From: Branchiostoma floridae | Lineage: Eukaryota; Chordata; Leptocardii; Amphioxiformes; Branchiostomatidae | Direction: 5' to 3' | NCBI RefSeq assembly: GCF_000003815.2 | Contig: NC_049992.1 | Location: 18,584,396 to 18,648,395, forward strand | DNA length: 64,000 nt | In this document: positions 12,068 through 24,100 of the stretch, one piece after another | Numbering within the stretch: the first letter of the stretch is position 1 | Layout of the letters: each line of letters begins with the position of its first letter | Position numbers and translations under genes: made by a program | The notes under the pieces: model-generated | Seen by the model: only the letters and a program-made list of their open reading frames with translations | Told to the model about the DNA's origin: nothing | The model's database searches: none

Positions 12068-13363
12068 GCAAATATATCCACGAATGCTTATACCATAGAA
12101 CCAATAGTGAAAATGACACGTATGCTAGACCCAATATGTTGACTTATTCATACCTGTAGATATCCATATATATCTGTTTATATGTACTGTAAGTAGTTGT
12201 TGTAGTCGCTGTACTTTGGTTGTGTCAATAAGGATTTATGTACAACACTTGCTGCAATCATGGACGGCATTGCAGAGCTGGCCAAAAGGTTGGGCAGTGG
12301 AGGGTTCAAACTGGATATTGCTCTGCCTACTTAATTAATACCCTTGAAACTATGCCTTTCCTTGAAAACTTGAGGTTCCTTTCGGAAACTTTTTATGTTA
12401 GAAGTTACGGGTAGGGTCTAAGCTTTCCCAATTTGGTAAACATTTGTTCAGTTCGCCATTTTTTTTGGGGGGGGGGGTCGTGCGTTGATCTGAGTTGTGT
12501 GGTCTGGTATTCACATAGCCTGACACGCTCCTTGCGGCCGGCCTTATAATTACAGTGAGGGGTCATTAACCCCAGCCAGCGAGAGATTACACACAAGACA
12601 AAGAAAAAGCAGACCCATAACTGAAAAATGCAATAAATAAATGTTAATTTCACACTTCTTACATCAGTTTTCTTTGGTCCATATGATTTATACAATGTGA
12701 CTTAGAGTCAACAGCACAAATCTGGACTGATTTGTTTAGTACCATATAACGTTTATAGCTGTCTATTCCAGGGTTGAGGCCCAAGGAAGAAAACGTTATG
12801 CTTCATGTTTCCGGGCGTACCCTATAAAAACCTGCCAACCATAGCCTTTTGTTGGGCGGGCAGCGGATTCACAAAGTTTCCAGTTTAAATTTTTATTCAC
12901 TGGCCTGCTTCCTATTCAAGGTAAAAGTGTCCTATAGCTAGCTAATGAATGGCAAATCTATACATATGTAACATTATGCACAAAATTAAAGTTTTACATT
13001 GAAAATACAACTGTGTCCTCATGCATTTCAGTTTTACTTCGTTAAACTGTGTTGTATCACTGGAGTTTAAAACCTTCGGGACCGGAACGAAGCGAACAAG
13101 GCTGGACTCCAGCTAGGAACATCATGCAAGATGTAAAAGCATAACTGAAAAGACAACAAAATACACACAGTTTTGTTTTTAATATATGGAATTTGTTGAG
13201 CGCTCTGTCATATAACGTTATGTGGTCGCAGCGAGTTCGCCGCTCATCCATACATATGTACACACCTGGCCTATGCTAGCGTATGCACTGTTGGCGATGA
13301 CGAAATTGGTTTTGAAGCGCCAGTAGATTCAGCGGGACAGATTATATTGCAACTTATTAACCT
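12068..13363. other. Intergenic, no gene seen
   Basis: Contains a G-run near 12466-12477 and AT-rich sequence. I recognise no coding exon, RNA gene or bounded repeat here. Confidence 0.45.
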
Positions 13364-13812
13364 TTGACCCAGCATCGTTGGCACGAGGTGGGTGCGGCGC
13401 TACACGAGGAAGAGACTTTGATCCTTGCTTTGAACGCTCAAAACGTCGCTGCTCTTCCCAAAATTTCCCGCTACAACGATGCTGAGTTGGAACATGGACT
13501 CTATTTGTTTGCCACGGGAAATATAGTAACAGCAATTGTTACGTGGTCGATTCTGGATTTTCAGGAACTTGGTCTTCGAATCCTGGTGAAACCACCAACC
13601 GTTACAACTTACATTATTACTCAACTTCTCAAGTCACGAAGTTCAGCAAGAAGAGAAGAGCGCAAGGAACTGAGACTCAGAGAGAGAAGAGAAAGAAAGG
13701 CATCTCACCGTCAAAGTTCAACCAAGGGGACAGTGATGTAATAGAGACAACTAACGCTACGAGTACAAGTGAAGGTAACGTTACAGACTATCCTCGAATT
13801 GCAAGCTTCTAG
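13364..13812 (+). other. Overlapping unassigned open frames
   Basis: Two overlapping plus-strand frames (125 and 89 aa) end in Arg/Lys/Glu-rich tails. Neither has a domain I recognise, and neither shows splice sites linking it to other exons. It could be a TE remnant or non-coding; listed only because both frames are longer than the local background. Confidence 0.2.
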
Positions 13813-14512
13813 GTTTCGGTCGGGTGGCGGGGCCGGGTGGTTGGTGTAGTGGCCGGGACATTTTGGTTGGTCGATCCATGTGAAAATTGCAAGAATATCT
13901 GAATTCTGTTTCAGATGTTTTTTATTCGACTTCACGACTACATAACTTTTTTGGTGTTATCTACGATTGCGCTCTACAATTATTCGGAACACCTCAGCCG
14001 GGGACTAGGCATGATTTTTCTCTTTCACTTTCACATTGAATTTCTTTGTTTAACCTGGAGAGTACACTCAGGTCAAAGCTAGATCTGCTTTTCAGGTAGT
14101 CCTGGATTTACATTTAAAACACAATATAACAGTAACAGTATAAAGTCACATTTCTATTAAAACATAAACGAGAGTTCGGCGACCTCATACCTCCATGAAA
14201 TATTAAAAGCTTTTGTAAAGTTTACGCAAATGACTTCCACATTTTCATGATTTATGCATGGTGATGTTCATCATTGACTAACATGAACATGTCACAAGTA
14301 TAAAATTCTTATCATTATTCATTAAGAGGTTTTGCAATTTTTGCATATACTTTGCAAATTAGTTCCTTATTAGCATATTTCGTACTTGCTTATGTTCCGT
14401 CTGTCATAATTTACACGTGTTACCTTTATTGAAGTCCAGTTATTGAAAACAATGGAATTATGCAATTTCCACATCAATTATGCAAATTAAGTCCTCATTT
14501 GAATAACATATA

Positions 14513-17249
14513 CAGTCAAACCTGTATTAGCGGCCACCTTTGCATGACGGCCATCTGCCCATAGTGGCCACTTTTTGTCAGTCCCTTGGATTCGTAATGA
14601 TTAAGAAATAGGCTTAGCGGCCACCAGTCCAATGCGGCCACGGCCACACGATTTCTGGTCCCACAGGTACGAAAACACTGCCGATTACGGCCACGCGGAC
14701 CGCTGATCTATGTTTCGGCACGCGTTAGGCCATATACAGCGGCCGTATCGTCACCCTACGCCGGTTTAAAACCTCTTTGACTTATTTTCAAAACAAAACT
14801 TCGTAGCACGGTGGTCAAATACGGGCTGAAAACCTCCCATGTCTAGCCGAATTCGAACCTTCTTCCATGATGTTCCATCTGACGTAATTCGAACCGAACC
14901 CGTGTTCTGTTTAGGTCATCTGCGGTCATTGCAGGTAAAACCGTGCTTTCTGGCATTTTCCCCTCAACTAACATGAATCAGGCGAAAAATATAGTTTTTA
15001 ACCAATATAAACAATTTTCTGGACAGTACATCTATGCTTTCACTTTGTTGCGGACCTGCAATATGTAACGAAGCTACCGGCGTTTTTGTTGGTGACCTTC
15101 AATATCATAATTGTTTATACTGGCATCAATTACACCCTCCCGCTATTCGTGCGGCATGACATGCGTGCAAACATCGTTTAAGATCTCCACCAAGAAGAGT
15201 CCAACTTAACTCATTGACGGTTCAAAATGACCGCAACGGTTTTCCCGAGATTTCTGTTTTTGTGATTTTTAAAAAATGCCTTCGATTTTGAATTATTGGT
15301 AATTAAGTGCGAAAAATGTCATTTTTACGCATATTTTTGACTGTAACTTTGCTTAAAATTAAAAATTAAAAGATCCCATAAACAAAAAGTTTTATTTGCC
15401 TCTCAGATGACGAAAAATATAAAAATCGAGAATTTGCCATGGCACTTGAGGCCCATCTTATCAAGAGTATTGTCAAATTGAAGGCCTTCCTTGAAACAGA
15501 AAATAATCGTATTTGAAACAAAATCGAAACAAAAAAACTATCTCAATTAAAACGGGAAGATTCAAACTATCTAAATTTGCGAATTTAATCTCATTTTAAA
15601 TACATTTTCCTTGTCATAACATTTTGTTTATTTTGAAATATTTTACGGTTAGCAAATAGTCGGCCTCTTGTTACCCGATACTCTGTCGAACTCGCATAGC
15701 AACGGGAAAGAATACCCTAGCAACCGACCGCCGTGTAAACTGGCGCTACCCATACCCACTGACAAACGAGGTCATATAAGGTCAATAGACGACACCAATA
15801 TTACGGAGGTAAATTGTGTTTAAGTTACGTTCTAAAAAAAATATAATACACTATCGCTTAGGTTAATTTACATCACAAAAATTTCTAAAGAAATTGTTAC
15901 AAAGACAAAATGATATGAACTTCAGACTACGGTGGATTTTGGCGACGCCTCATGGGCGAGCCTAATAGTATAGTGAGTGACTGTTTGCAAAGAATTCCAA
16001 AAACTGTACAGGAATGTCAGGAATGCAAAAGTCCGCGCGTGCGTAGTTGCATCATGCCGGACTGAACCATTACCTCCACGGGTAAGCTTTCCAGTCGCAG
16101 GGCACATACCGGTATAGGCCTATACGTGTGCACAGCAGTGTTTTCTATATTCAAAATTGAGATAGCCTAGGACTTCAGACGCACCGGAGATAAATAAATA
16201 AAAAATAAGTAATAAATAAGTAATAAATAAGTAATAAATAAGTAATAAATAAGTAATAAATAAGTAATAAATAAGTAATAAATAAATAATAAATAAATAA
16301 TAAATAAATAATAAATAAATAAATAATAAATAAATAATAAATGAATAATAAATAATGAATAGATAATAAATAAATAATAAATAAATAATAAATAATAAAT
16401 AAATAATAAATAAATAAATAATAAATAAATAATAAATAAATAATAAATAAATAATAAATAAATAATAAATAAATAATAAATAAATAATAAATAAATAATA
16501 AATAAATAATAAATAAATAATAAATAAATAATAAATAAATAATAAATAAATAATAAATGAATAATAAATGAATAATAAATAAATAATAAACAATACATAA
16601 ATAATAAATAAATAATAGATAAGTAATAGATAAATAATAAATAAATAATAATAATAAATAAATAATAAATATATAATAAATAATAAATAAATAAATGCTC
16701 TCTGAACATTAATCGTCAGGCGAATGAAATACGACTATGAAAATCCATTAATACATTAACACTATACAATAGTGGCGAACAACAATCTTTTTTTTACTTA
16801 TAAACATAACACCGTCGCCATGGCAATAATTTTAATTGCCACACTTTTTATTCTTACATTTATTAAGAGATAAGTCTAAAATGACGTGATTTTTCTTGTG
16901 AGTACCACATTAGCACAATGGGCGAATCTGACGTGTGAACGCGAGCGGGAACACACGGATGGCGAAGTATCAAAGGATACAAGACGGAAGATCAAAGAAA
17001 TATGACGATACCAGTCTCTTCAGACAATATCAACTGTAAAACTTTTTATAGCTTTTGTTTTCTTAATACATATAGTGTAAAAATCATGTACAGTACTGTA
17101 TTATGTGAATAAAGATCAGTGGGTACTAAAACCATGTGTAACTTATTGCTTGTGGTCAATTAATTAGCATATTCTCTATAGTGGCCACCTCTCTATAGTG
17201 GCCAATTTTGACCAGTCCCTTGAGTGGCCGCTATAGACAGGTTTGACTG
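14513..17249. mobile_element. TA-targeting pogo/Tigger-like element, 2.7 kb, no transposase
   Basis: The left end 'cagtcaaacctgtattagcg' (14513) and right end '..ctatagacaggtttgactg' (to 17249) form an inverted repeat flanked by TA (14511-14512 and 17250-17251). Subterminal 'gcggccac'/'agtggcca' repeats match the 574-bp copy at 31678-32251. Typical Tc1/mariner-pogo termini. The interior has no transposase frame but contains a 500-bp AT-rich satellite, so it is an enlarged, non-autonomous or decayed copy. Confidence 0.75.
16188..16697. repeat. (AATAAATAATA)n satellite, about 510 bp
   Basis: Nearly pure A/T tandem array of 'aataaata'-type units, starting with 'aataagtaataaataagt' variants at 16205-16275. 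It lies inside the pogo-like element. It yields long spurious Ile/Leu/Tyr frames on the minus strand. Confidence 0.95.
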
Positions 17250-17483
17250 TATATCATCATGAACATCTTTGCCTGAGCTACCTGCATGCCTAAAATGATG
17301 TCAATCCGTCATTTTTGCATACATTCTGCAAATCAGTCACTCATTTGCATATTTGGTACTTGCCTATGTTCCATCTATCATAATTTACATGTGTTACCTT
17401 AATTGAAGTCCAGTTATTGAAAACAATGGAATTATGCAATTTCCACATCAATTATGCAAATTAAGTCCTCATTTGCATGACAA

Positions 17484-17520
17484 TATATATATATATTTAT
17501 ATATATATATATATTTATAT
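17484..17520. repeat. (AT)n microsatellite
   Basis: Alternating AT with two 'attt' interruptions, at the end of the second copy of the 160-bp repeat. Confidence 0.9.
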
Positions 17521-18110
17521 CATCATGAACATATTTGCCTTTAAGCTACCCGCATGCCTAAAATGATGTCAATCCATCATTCCTTTCTGCAGTTGTCCTC
17601 TTTGGAATGTCTTGACAAAAATACCCCTGCAGTTCCAAAAATTATTGTCAGAGGGCTAAAACTTGCCCCACTTTGTGCACTTTTGCTGAAAGCTATATCT
17701 ACCACTAAAATGTCAAGACCATATCATATCCGGGACAAGAGATACATTGAAAATGCAATGATGAATTGTTCTCATTAATTATGCAAATATACTCATATTG
17801 TGCATAATTAGTGCCCCTGAGCACAAGAGCTATCCAATACCCAAAATTCTTGACCATAGCGCGTTCAGAACACAACATAGCAAAATCGGAAGTTGCGCTC
17901 CAGGGAAGTCGCTAGAGGGACCAAAATCTAATCATTTCTAGCTTTCATCACACCCCACCAACACACTAAGTATGAACCAATCCATCCAGCCGTTCTTGAG
18001 TTATCTTGTACGCAGACAGACAGACAGACAAACGCTAGTGAAAATATAACCTCCATGACATTTCATGGAGGTAATTAACTATGAAATGATTAGGGGTTAA
18101 TAACCCACCC

Positions 18111-18730
18111 CAGGCTTTTAGCCAGGCATGCGTCAACGCGTCATCTGGACGCCCTTTTCTTAGAATAACAAGAAATTTGTTTGTTTGTTTGTTTGTTTAT
18201 TTTTATTTATCCAGGGGTACATGTGGCCTGATTGGCGTTTTTCAAAGATCCCTGGGGGGAAACCCCGTACATACATAACAATAAATGATAACAGTATAAA
18301 ATCAAATACATGGTGACTCAGCAAGAATCGGCAAATGATAACGCAATTCAACTAAGACAAAATAAGGCAAATCAATTGTACACATTAATCCTAATACAAC
18401 TCGAAATCATAAATGAAATCAAATAAGTAATGGGATGAAGTAATGATGCCCCTAGACGCCCTATACTGGGGAGAAAATCCTCTGACAAGCATGAAATTCT
18501 GATTGACCAGGGATGCTACCAGGTCATCTGTGGTCACAGTCTTCTACTGTGACATTTGTAACAGTATTTTTACCTCTTAGGATACCTTAGAATGCACTAT
18601 TTTAACTTAAAATCATCAAAAACTCTGCACCATGGAAGGTGGATGCCCCCGGACCCCCCTACAAAAGTCACTTACCGCGACTCACCAATAAGTTTGGACA
18701 CCCTATTATAAAATCCTAGCTAAAAGCCTG
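18111..18730. mobile_element. hAT-type MITE, family 'caggcttttagc', with perfect TSD
   Basis: The left end CAGGCTTTTAGCCAGG and right end CCTAGCTAAAAGCCTG are inverted. ACCCACCC is duplicated at 18103-18110 and 18731-18738. Further full or partial copies lie at 33960, 35575, 38815, 39620, 40690 and 49279. This copy carries an extra insertion of about 270 bp (18176-18445) beginning with (GTTT)n, which is absent from the other copies. Confidence 0.85.
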
Positions 18731-19334
18731 ACCCACCCCGAGGTGTATATGGAGTCATAATGCCTGGTCCTTTGCTATAACCACCGAATGAAACCACCGA
18801 TGTGAGCGACATCATACCAAGGGAATGGGTTTTCTGCACGGGAAGAAATTTGTGTGGGAAATTTTTTTCCTGAAAAATGTGCAGTACAAAATTCTTATAA
18901 TATAGCAAAATGCGAGCCTGTGATATAATTTTCCATTTGTAACCTTATTTTTTTGCTGGAAAAAATATTAAATGTCTGATTTCATGTCCCTTGGGAAAAG
19001 GGACTTGAAACCTGAAACTTGAAACCTGAACATTTGAAAATCACATTGATTTGTCAGAAATACATATTAAGTTACTTTAGTATATAAGGTTCTGTATTCT
19101 AAAAGGTTACTTGTGGCTTTTCGCCATTCTATTGACTGTGCCTTTTCTCAGGCGAACTCTTTCCCGTACAAAAAAAACTTAAAGAGACTACAAATTGTAT
19201 TTGAAACCAAAATTTCCACAGAAAATATTCAAAACATTGCAGTCTTGCCATGTCAAGCCTTTTCAAACTGTGTACTGTATTCATGATCATTCCTCCCTGC
19301 GGGGTCTGGTCTTTCCTCCATGCTCTGTGTTATT

Positions 19335-19475
19335 CTGATTGGTTACTTTCCTGTATATCGCTCCTTCTGATTGGTCAGATGTTGAACAAAATCAACACTG
19401 GTCTGGCCAGAACATTTGTGTTACGGCATTTTAACCAACATGGAATGGGGCCTTCTGATTGGTCATATAATCAGG
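19335..19475 (+). promoter_or_regulatory. Cluster of three NF-Y (inverted CCAAT) motifs
   Basis: CTGATTGGTT, CTGATTGGTC and CTGATTGGTC (near 19336, 19367 and 19458) each fit the NF-Y consensus CYSATTGGYY. They lie about 1.6 kb upstream of the LRR-ROCO-caspase start codon and 350-470 bp upstream of a candidate first exon. A promoter role is inference. Confidence 0.4.
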
Positions 19476-19799
19476 CGACGGATCAGAAGGTTATGACACA
19501 TTATTCTTGGTCATTAATTAGCCAAATAGCCCAATTAATGACCACTTGCTTTTTGACAGTACCATTATGCAGGGGAGTAAACTCAGTTTTTACCAACATT
19601 TGTACTGTAGCATGTTTCTTCGTTGAATGAAAATGTTTAATGTCTTGATAAAAGTTATAACTTATAACCTATTATTCTGTGAAAAATAAGTTATTAGATA
19701 AATACCACATCAATATGAGCAAACTTTGCATGGAAGGACAGAGAATATGATTAGCGCCACCCCCATTGTAAGTGGAATCCTCCACGCTGCTTCCTATGA

Positions 19800-19927
19800 A
19801 TGCTGGAAGCTACCAAAATGGCGCGCATTCGATCAAAACATAGCTAGGAATGACCAGGAATAGATCACAAACAGTGACGTGCAGGGACTGGTGATGGATG
19901 GTGAGATTCTATTGCCCGGCCAAAAAG
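19800..19927 (+). other. Candidate first exon of the LRR-ROCO-caspase gene
   Basis: A strong donor AAAAAG|gtaagt ends this stretch at 19927. It pairs with the acceptor at 20991-20992 ('gacag|CCAAGATGG'). An ATG at 19894 would then be in frame through the junction, adding 13 residues before the Met at 20998. An 'aaaatggcgcgc' YY1-like motif lies near 19817, with a 9-codon uORF. No transcript evidence is available. Confidence 0.4.
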
Positions 19928-20157
19928 GTAAGTAGGTTCGGAAGCCAGGGAGAGCAAGGATCTGCCTCGGCCATCAAAAAAAAAAGGTCATGATGACGAA
20001 CAAAAGCTGGATCTCGTCTATGGACCTAACTATACTATATAATGTGCGCTCTAGGCCTCCAGAACTGAGTTGTCACAGCTAGATATACATGTATAACTTG
20101 ACTTGTCTTGACTTTATTCAGATCCACATTTAGCGTAATATACTTAAATTAATTATT

Positions 20158-20395
20158 TCGCACATGTGGTGGGTTCTTTAACATGCTCAAGGTGTGGCTC
20201 TCCCCAAACACGGGACTTCCATTTAACATCCTATCCGAGGGACTGTGCTAGTACTTGAGTAAAGTGAGGAAAGCCGTGTAAAGCACCTTTCCCAAGGGCA
20301 CAAGATCGGTGACACGGCAGGATTTGAACTCAAGACCTCTTGGTCTTGAGCAATAGGGGCTGCGCTACGCGATCCCACTGTGTTGGGAAGATGAA
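20158..20395 (-). repeat. tRNA-derived SINE
   Basis: Read on the minus strand: a box-B-like region (complement of 'aggatttgaactcaagacct'), the conserved 'cttgtgcccttgggaaagg' body, 'cactttactcaagt', and a tail with 'cccgtgtttggggagagcc'. Same family as 39383 and 41955. Confidence 0.65.
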
Positions 20396-20992
20396 GGTCT
20401 AGGTCAATTTTGGGCTCCCTGGTATGTGACCTTCGTACTGCCGCATACTGCCGCAGAACTTCCCTTTTTGACCCCCTACCAGCTTGCTCTGGAACTGCTG
20501 GGGCTTTTTTGTCAAAATCTTCCCAAACCATCCAAGTACATGACTTTGTACAAATGTATACCTGAATAAAGGAACGATGGATTTCCAATATAATACAATG
20601 TAATTGTATGTAGTATTTGCGGCACCAATTTTTTAGTTGTGTGCGTGTGTGTGTGTGGGGGGGGGGGGGGTCGTCTCATCACTGGTTGTTACCTACTTAT
20701 AGCTTTTGATGCAAGAAAGAAGTTTGAAATTGGGACCAGCTTGTAGCTCATTCTGAAAATGCAGGGGTGATTACAAATTAGTATGTTTTCAGTGCTTGTT
20801 TGTTTACTATTACTTGCTGGTAAACTAGCCTTTTTGCCGTCTGTTTGCAGAGGACAGTTCAGAGGAAATTCCCATTTGATATAACTTTTCAAGATGGAAA
20901 TATGTCTACAAAATCTTAATTTCAAGCATAGAAAATTATAAATACTTCATATTTCTCACCTTCAATCCATACTAATAGCTTACCTGTGACAG

Positions 20993-21170
20993 CCAAGATG
21001 GGGATTGACCTGTCCACCTACAGGGCACGAATAGGCTGCTTCAGCAACCCTGGACATGACTCCCTGCACTGTTGGGCAGAGGCGTCATGTCTGCTGGTGT
21101 GGATGGTCATCTCACAACTCATGCTGAAGCTAGCAGGGGATGTGGAGGAGAATCCTGGACCCCAGGAAAG
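20993..21170 (+). other. Exon encoding a 2A-like ribosome-skipping leader
   Basis: The Met at 20998 has a strong context (AAGATGG). Fifty-four residues follow, with a hydrophobic stretch (CLLVWMVISQLMLKLAG) running into GDVEENPGP; the skip would fall between Gly54 and Pro55 (CCC at 21160). The motif matches the known 2A consensus D(V/I)ExNPGP exactly. The exon ends AAAG|gtcaga after two bases of a codon. The next exon (acceptor 'tttcttgcacaacag' ending 21964) begins with the third base, so the LRR frame continues directly. 2A leaders are known from sea-urchin NLR proteins and from APE-type LINEs (established knowledge). A LINE origin of this exon cannot be excluded. Confidence 0.65.
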
Positions 21171-24100
21171 GTCAGAAATCATGTTAGACGACTTTGCAAT
21201 ATGTTGGTCCAGTATTGATAATTATGTCTTCCCCGAAGAGAAAAGACATTCCGTTTTTGTAGCTGTCTTTTCCCAGTAGCCAATCAAAACACAGAATCTT
21301 GTATCATGTATCTTGTATAGACAACTCTTTTATCTTATGAACAAGGCATCGTACATTTGGCACTTGGCAGGGGTTTACATGTTTTGGTGCTTGTGGGTTC
21401 AAGTTCAAGACAATGAGCATCAAGTAGAGTAGAGTAATTTCTAAGTACAGAGATTACACGAAGACAGGATTTTAGAACACCAGTGAAGTTAAATACTCAG
21501 CCAGATAGATTCCTTGTAGGAAATTGGACCATTGTTTTCAGTATTGCCCATTCACAATGTTTCACAATTAGGTTAAGGTCCCAACCTGGATTCTCTGAAC
21601 CTGAGCCGTATCTGTACCTGAATTTTCAGTACTGCCACCCAGCCCTACAAATGTAGTTCTGTACAATTTTGACTTCTTGCAACTTCCAATCCAATCCAAT
21701 CCAATTCGTGTACCCCCAAATGGCCCCGCTTGTGTTGTTTAAGGCAGTAAGCTGTAAGGAATACATGTAGCTTGGGTACCATTCAACAGGGGAACCAGTA
21801 GTAATTGGATTGTTGTAGGTTTTGAATAAAATGACATGTCGCATAAGATTGCAGTGGTACATTCTCTGTAGCAAAATTTTGCAGCATAAAAGGAGGAGAC
21901 ATTAAAGAAATTAATGACACTAGTGTTAGCCTTTAAGTAGTTACATTTTTTTCTTGCACAACAGATACCTTGGAAAGACCATGGGCACTCAACCAATGAG
22001 AGATGAGATGAAACGGGAAGAGTGGAAGATTTTAGGAAAAGCACAACCTCTATGGACACTGGACTTGTCCAACCAAAACCATAAAGACTTGCCAGATGAA
22101 GTTTTTGAACTAGAAGAATTGGAGGCTCTGAAGCTGACATATAATGAGAGCATCAGTCTTTCTAATAAGCTAGTAAAACTTACCAACCTGAAAGTGCTAT
22201 GTCTAGAAAATTGCAACCTAGACAAACTGCCACCAGTTGTGCTCAAACTGTCGCATCTACAGGTTCTGGATATAAGTAAGAACAAAGCGATTTCCCTACC
22301 GAAGATGATTTTGAAGAAATTAAAGAAACTGAAAGTCCTCAAATTACGTGACTGTGACCTTGTCACCATTGGACGGCAAATATTCCAGCAGGAATCACAG
22401 CTTGAGGAACTGGATCTTAGTGGTAACATGCAGATCGACTTGCCAGATGAGTTGCGCACACTCAAGAACATCCGGGTACTACGTCTAAACAGAGCAGGTA
22501 TGACCACAGTTCCCCCGGCAGTACTAGAACTTTCCCAGCTTGAGAAACTGGACCTTAGCGGGAACAAACAGATCAAATTGTCCGATCAGTTGTTGGGATT
22601 AACCAACCTCAAGGTATTGAGGTTGAGCAGAACAGAAATGGCCAGTGTTCCAGAAGTGGTGTGGAAGCTAACACACTTGGAAGAACTGCACCTGCTCTCT
22701 AATCCATTACAGACTTTATCCGTTAAAGTTGGACAGCTCAGTCGCATCAAACGCTTAGATCTGTCCAACTGCCATCTGCGGACACTCCCTCCTGAAGTGG
22801 GGACACTGACACAGTTGGAACGGCTGAAGGTGGCAAATAACCGGGCGCTTCAGACATTACCCGGAGAACTTTGGCAGGTAACTAACATCAAACGCTTGGA
22901 TCTGTCCAACTGCCAGCTGCACACACTCCCACCTGAAGTGGGGACACTGACACAGTTGGAATGGCTGGACCTGAGCTTTAACACACTTCAGACATTACCC
23001 AGAGAACTTGGGCATGTAACTAACATCAAACGCTTGGATCTGTCCCACTGTCAACTACACACACTTCCTCCTCAAGTGGGGAAGCTAACACATTTAAAAT
23101 GGCTGAAGGTGAAAAACAACCCGCTTCAGACATTACCTGGAGAACTTGGGCAGGTAGCTAGCATCAAACACTTGGATCTGTCCAACTGCTGGCTGCATAC
23201 ACTCCCTCCTGAAGTGGGGACACTGACACAGTTGGAACGGCTGAAGGTGGCAAATAACCCGCTTCAGACATTACCCGGAGAACTTTGGAAGGTAACTAAC
23301 ATCAAACGCTTAGATCTGTCCAGCTGTTGGCTGGACACACTTCCACCCGAAGTGGGGACACTGACACAATTGGAATGGCTGAGCCTGCAGGGTAACCCAC
23401 TACAGATGTTACCCAAACAAATTGGACAGCTCACTGCTATCAAACACTTGAATCTGTCCTTTTGCCAATTGCACACACTTCCACCTGAAATGGGGACACT
23501 GAAACAGTTAGAATGGCTGAGCCTGCAGGGTAACCCACTACAGATGTTACCCAAACAAGTTGAAAATCTCACTCACATCAAATGGATGAATCTGTCACAC
23601 TGCAGGCTTCAAATGCTCCCACCTGAATTCGGGAAGCTTACACAGTTAGAACGACTATACTTGAGCTGTAATGGGGAACTGCAGACGTTGCCCACCAGAC
23701 AGCTCACTAACATCAAACACTTGGATTTGTCCAACTGTAGTCTACAAACACTTCCACCAGAAGTGGGGGAACTTAAACACGTAGAATATCTGCGTCTGTC
23801 TAGTAACCCATTACAAAAATTACCCCCAGAAGTTAGGCATCTCACCAATATAAAACACTTAGATATGTCTAACTGCCGACTAAACGAACTCCCAATTGAA
23901 GTGGGGACCATGACACAATTGAGACAGCTGGACCTGAGATATAACCAGCTACAAATGTTACCTGTGGAAATTACACAACACATTAATCTATATCACCTTG
24001 ATGTCAGAGGCAATCCACTTATAAGACCGCCAGCTGAAGTTTGTAGTCAGGGGATGGTTGCCGTCAGGCAATATTTTGAAGAACTTGAATCAGGAGAAGC

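Larger units (their letters stand above)
14171..18075. mobile_element. Outer repeat element(s) with 'cctccatg' ends, host of a nested transposon
   Basis: The left end reads 'agttcggcgacctcatacc' then 'tccatgaaat'. The right end is the hairpin 'acctccatgacatttcatgg' plus 'aggt' after (cagacaga)n near 18010-18030. A related end in the opposite sense is at 60079. Inside, about 160 bp at 14345-14505 is repeated at 17320-17480, both starting with a 'tttgcaaat' to 'gcatattt..gtacttgc' stretch. The class of element is not clear. Confidence 0.45.

Noticed and set aside
16120..16709. Minus-strand frames of 157 and 180 aa rich in Ile/Leu/Tyr
   Set aside because: They are translations of the AT-only satellite, with no start context or domain.
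19250..19630. A 126-aa plus-strand frame
   Set aside because: No domain or splice evidence. It overlaps the CCAAT cluster and reads as chance.
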